The notes under the pieces: model-generated
The model's database searches: none
Told to the model about the DNA's origin: nothing
Seen by the model: only the letters and a program-made list of their open reading frames with translations
Part shown: piece after piece, positions 42,739-44,780 of the stretch
How positions within the stretch are numbered: position 1 is the stretch's first letter
Layout of the letters: every line of letters starts with the position of its first letter
Translations under genes and position numbers: made by a program
Origin: Candidatus Eiseniibacteriota bacterium
GTDB lineage: Bacteria > Eisenbacteria > RBG-16-71-46 > JACRLI01
Length of the DNA: 44,780 nt
Reading direction: 5' to 3'
Assembly (NCBI GenBank): GCA_025351485.1
Contig: JANXVU010000075.1
Location: forward strand, 1-44,780

Positions 42739-43293
42739 ATGAAGAAGATTCTTGTCGCGGTTGCGTTGGTCAGTGCCCTTGCGGCCACGGCTGCTTCCGC
42801 TGCTAGCTACGAAGGCAAGTGGGGCGTTTCGCTCGCCAACTCGTCATTCCCGGTCGGCGTGACCTTCGGCCTGGGCAAGACTGCCGCGGTTGACCTAGGC
42901 GTGGGCTTTTCGAGCTCCAAGTCCGGTGTGGAGGGCGCCTCCAGCCTTTCCAACTTCGGCGTCGAAGCCGGCGTCCGCGGCGCGCTCATGCAGACCGAGA
43001 ATGCGAACCTGTTCGTCCGCGGCTTCGGCAGCTACTACAGCGCGGCCAACTACGGCAGCTCGTTCGTCCGCAACGCCACCGGTGACACGCCCAAGCTGAA
43101 CACCATGAAGTTCGGCGCCCAGTTGGGCTTCGAGTGGTGGCCGGCCTCGATCGTGTCGGTGTACGCCCGTCACGGCATCGCCTACACGTCCCAGAAGTCG
43201 AACGCCGATGGCGCGGTCGCCGCCACCAGCTTCGGCCTCGAGGGCGAGACGCTGGGCCAGGCCGGCTTCTGCCTGTGGTTCGGCGGCAAGTAG
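42739..43293 (+). CDS. Small outer-membrane beta-barrel protein
   Basis: A 184-residue protein with a Sec signal (MKKILVAVALVSALAATAASA) and a mature part of alternating polar and hydrophobic strands rich in Gly, Ser and aromatic residues (VGVTFGLGKTAAVDLGVGFS, NLFVRGFGSYYSA, MKFGAQLGFEWWP), as in 8-stranded OmpA/OmpX-like barrels. The C-terminus ends CLWFGGK rather than in a terminal aromatic residue, so assembly by BamA would use a non-standard signal. GGAGGAGG lies seven bases upstream. It stands alone between a long leader and a terminator, which suggests high or regulated expression. Confidence 0.8.
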   Translation: MKKILVAVALVSALAATAASAASYEGKWGVSLANSSFPVGVTFGLGKTAAVDLGVGFSSSKSGVEGASSLSNFGVEAGVRGALMQTENANLFVRGFGSYYSAANYGSSFVRNATGDTPKLNTMKFGAQLGFEWWPASIVSVYARHGIAYTSQKSNADGAVAATSFGLEGETLGQAGFCLWFGGK

Positions 43294-43324
43294 TCGAATC
43301 CAGTACCGAAAGTAGTTAAGATCG

Positions 43325-43357
43325 GAAAGCCCGGGGGCCCCCGCCTTCGGGCTTTCT
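43325..43357 (+). terminator. Terminator hairpin of the outer-membrane protein gene
   Basis: GAAAGCCCG (43325-43333) pairs perfectly with CGGGCTTTC (43348-43356), 31 bases after the stop codon. The T-tract is part of the stem and only weakly continued. Confidence 0.65.
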
Positions 43358-43395
43358 CTATGGGTCCCCGGCGCATTGAGGCTAGAATCAGGGAC

Positions 43396-44202
43396 ATGGA
43401 ACGCGAATTCACCGATCCGCTTGGCCGCACCATCCACTTCCCCTGGCCACCGCGGCGCGTAGTGAGCCTGGTGGCCAGCCAGACCGAGACCCTGGCCCTG
43501 CTGGGGCTGGGGGAGCGCCTGGTGGGGCGCACCCGATACTGCGTGGAGCCCCGGGGGAGAATCGAGTCGGTTCCGGTGGTGGGCGGCGAGAAGAGCCCCG
43601 ATGTTCAATCCATTCTGGCCCTCTCGCCCGACCTGGTGGTGGCCAACAAGGAAGAGAACAAGAAGTCCGACGTGGAGCGGCTGGAACAGGCCGGAGTGGC
43701 CGTGTACGTGGCCTACCCCAGGACGCTTCCCGAAGGGGCCGCCATGATCCGCGAGCTCGGGGCGCTTACCGGGACTATGGATTTCGCCGGGCGCCTCGCC
43801 GCCCCCATCGAGGAGTTGCTGACCCCCGGTCCGCCCCCGGAACGGCTGGGTGGACTGTGCTTCGTCTGGAAGGAACCCTGGATGGCCGCCGGAGGGGACA
43901 ACTTCGTACACGACATGATGCGCTGGGCCGGCATCCGGAACCTGGGAGAGCGGTTCGAGGGACGCTACCCCAGGGTGATGCTGGAGGAGGCCATGGCGCT
44001 GGAGCCGGAGGTGATCCTGCTCCCGGACGAGCCCTACGCGTTTTCGGACAAGGACCGCGGCGATTTCGCCGGCTGGCCGAACGTCCCGGCCGTGGCCCGC
44101 GGCCGGATCCTGAACTTTGACGGAAAGATCATGAGCTGGTATGGCCCGCGCATCGCTGAAAGCCTGAAGAGCCTGCGCAGCCTGGTGGGAGGAATCTCGT
44201 GA
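43396..44202 (+). CDS. BtuF-like helical-backbone metal/cobalamin-binding protein without signal peptide
   Basis: A 268-residue protein of the periplasmic-binding type III fold. The family opening PRRVVSLVASQTETLALLGLG, the SPDVQSILALSPDLVVANKEEN block, the long connecting helix, and EALALEPEVILLPDEP-like end (EAMALEPEVILLPDEP) match the BtuF/FhuD group. No signal peptide is seen from ATG 43396 or from the in-frame ATG at 43360, so the protein appears cytoplasmic, and no ABC permease or ATPase is beside it. Other cytosolic relatives exist and their ligand is unknown. It overlaps the Rieske gene by GTGA. Confidence 0.82.
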   Translation: MEREFTDPLGRTIHFPWPPRRVVSLVASQTETLALLGLGERLVGRTRYCVEPRGRIESVPVVGGEKSPDVQSILALSPDLVVANKEENKKSDVERLEQAGVAVYVAYPRTLPEGAAMIRELGALTGTMDFAGRLAAPIEELLTPGPPPERLGGLCFVWKEPWMAAGGDNFVHDMMRWAGIRNLGERFEGRYPRVMLEEAMALEPEVILLPDEPYAFSDKDRGDFAGWPNVPAVARGRILNFDGKIMSWYGPRIAESLKSLRSLVGGIS

Positions 44203-44516
44203 GCGCCTGGATCAAGGTGGATGCCCCCGCCGACCTGGCCCCCGGCGAAGTCGTGATCGCGCGAGCCGGCTACCAGGAGTTCGCCGTCTGCAACGTGGAC
44301 GGCCGCCTCCACGCCGTCTCCAACCGCTGCCCCCACCAGGGCGGCGACCTCGGCGACGGTTTCCTGGAAGGCCCCTGCCTGCACTGCCCCCTCCACGGCT
44401 GGGCCTTCGACGTAAGAACCGGTGAGCCGGCCTACGCAGCCCAACCCGGCAAGATCAAGGTCTACAAGGTCAAAGTGGAAGATGGGCTCGTGTGGGTGGA
44501 AGCGGAGGAAGGGTAA
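44199..44516 (+). CDS. Rieske-type [2Fe-2S] ferredoxin
   Basis: A 105-residue single-domain Rieske protein. Cluster motifs are CPHQGG and CPLHGW (C-x-H ... C-x2-H), with the fold ending in KVYKVKVEDGLVWVE, as in ferredoxins of aromatic dioxygenases and NirD-like subunits. There is no signal or membrane anchor, so it is soluble and cytoplasmic. GTG 44199 overlaps the stop of the BtuF-like gene, implying coupled expression. The redox partner is not in the window. Confidence 0.9.
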   Translation: MSAWIKVDAPADLAPGEVVIARAGYQEFAVCNVDGRLHAVSNRCPHQGGDLGDGFLEGPCLHCPLHGWAFDVRTGEPAYAAQPGKIKVYKVKVEDGLVWVEAEEG

Positions 44517-44662
44517 GCGGCGGCGGGGCCGGCGGATGGGACGGGGGGCAGGAAGCGAGCGAAGCGAAGCGGACAGGGCCGGGGCGGAAGGACGGAGGCG
44601 CGGCGGGGCGTTACTTCCCCCTCGCCTCAGGGCTCGCTGCGCTCGCATTCGGCGCTGGGAAG

Positions 44663-44687
44663 GGGTCTGTCCACAACTTTGTGTAAA
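44663..44687. repeat. Candidate terminal inverted repeat of an IS256-type element
   Basis: GGGTCTGTCCACAACTTTG and the following bases lie 18-42 bases beyond the stop of the transposase fragment. The GGGTCTGT start followed by an AC-rich stretch resembles IS256-family ends. The matching end lies outside the window, so this cannot be verified here. Confidence 0.4.
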
Positions 44688-44704
44688 CGGCCGCTCACCG
44701 CAGT

Positions 44705-44780
44705 TTAGATTCTTCCAGCAAACACGATCGTGAAGTGGTTCAGCGCCTTGGCCCAGTCCCGGATCGGCATGGTCCAGCGC
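44705..44780 (-). CDS. Transposase C-terminus, IS256/mutator type, cut by the window edge
   Basis: The last 24 residues of a minus-strand frame that enters from the right edge and stops with TAA at 44707-44705. They read RWTMPIRDWAKALNHF and end FAGRI. The pattern W-x-MPIR-x-W-x-x-ALN-x-F-x-I-x-F matches the C-terminal end of IS256-family (mutator) transposases. The rest of the element is outside the window. A terminal-repeat-like sequence follows at 44663-44687. Confidence 0.68.
   Translation of the reverse strand, partial: RWTMPIRDWAKALNHFTIVFAGRI

Noticed and set aside
42117-42788. A 223-codon minus-strand frame and several plus-strand frames in the long gap
   Set aside because: No ribosome sites, no family resemblance, and overlap with the receiver-like and outer-membrane protein genes.

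Overview
The window looks like chromosomal DNA of a GC-rich Gram-negative bacterium, probably of the FCB superphylum; 'Candidatus Eisenbacteria' or a relative is my best guess, by inference only. Pointers are an Alternative Complex III operon, secreted proteins with C-terminal FlgD-Ig/type-IX-like sorting domains, an outer-membrane barrel, a bacterial sphingolipid operon, and frequent non-ATG starts (TTG, GTG, probably CTG and ATT). I saw no rRNA, tRNA, CRISPR array or prophage.

Left part (1-8400): the 5' end of a secreted-protein gene; an AhpD-like alkylhydroperoxidase gene whose second CxxC cysteine is an in-frame UGA followed by a bacterial SECIS-type hairpin, so a probable selenoprotein (317-856); then actABCDEF (1171-8296), the quinol:cytochrome c oxidoreductase that replaces complex bc1. 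The operon is preceded by a CRP/FNR-type palindrome and a sigma70-like promoter and closed by a strong terminator. No terminal oxidase genes follow it.

Middle part (8400-29800): a possible 49-residue membrane protein, an M16 peptidase, OsmC, a DUF1028-TPR protein, an OPA-type transporter with O6-methylguanine methyltransferase and cupin genes, a large secreted protein, an AlkA-type glycosylase, DUF1684 and DUF84 proteins, a MacAB-like ABC export operon (adaptor, ATPase, two permeases), ispG with a YajR-like transporter, and a Ser/Thr kinase-TPR gene broken by two frameshifts.

Right part (29800-44780): a tightly overlapping minus-strand operon of serine palmitoyltransferase, GNAT-fold acyltransferase, SDR/epimerase reductase, Aur1-like PAP2 protein and aspartokinase. 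This reads as a ceramide pathway with a possible headgroup step. Next come a secreted M14 carboxypeptidase, a GH113-like glycosidase, a DUF1015 protein, MutY, a stand-alone receiver-like protein, an outer-membrane barrel protein with a long leader, a BtuF-like protein overlapping a Rieske ferredoxin, and the end of an IS256-type insertion sequence at the right edge.

The most notable observations are the UGA-containing AhpD-like gene with its SECIS-like hairpin and the compact sphingolipid operon.
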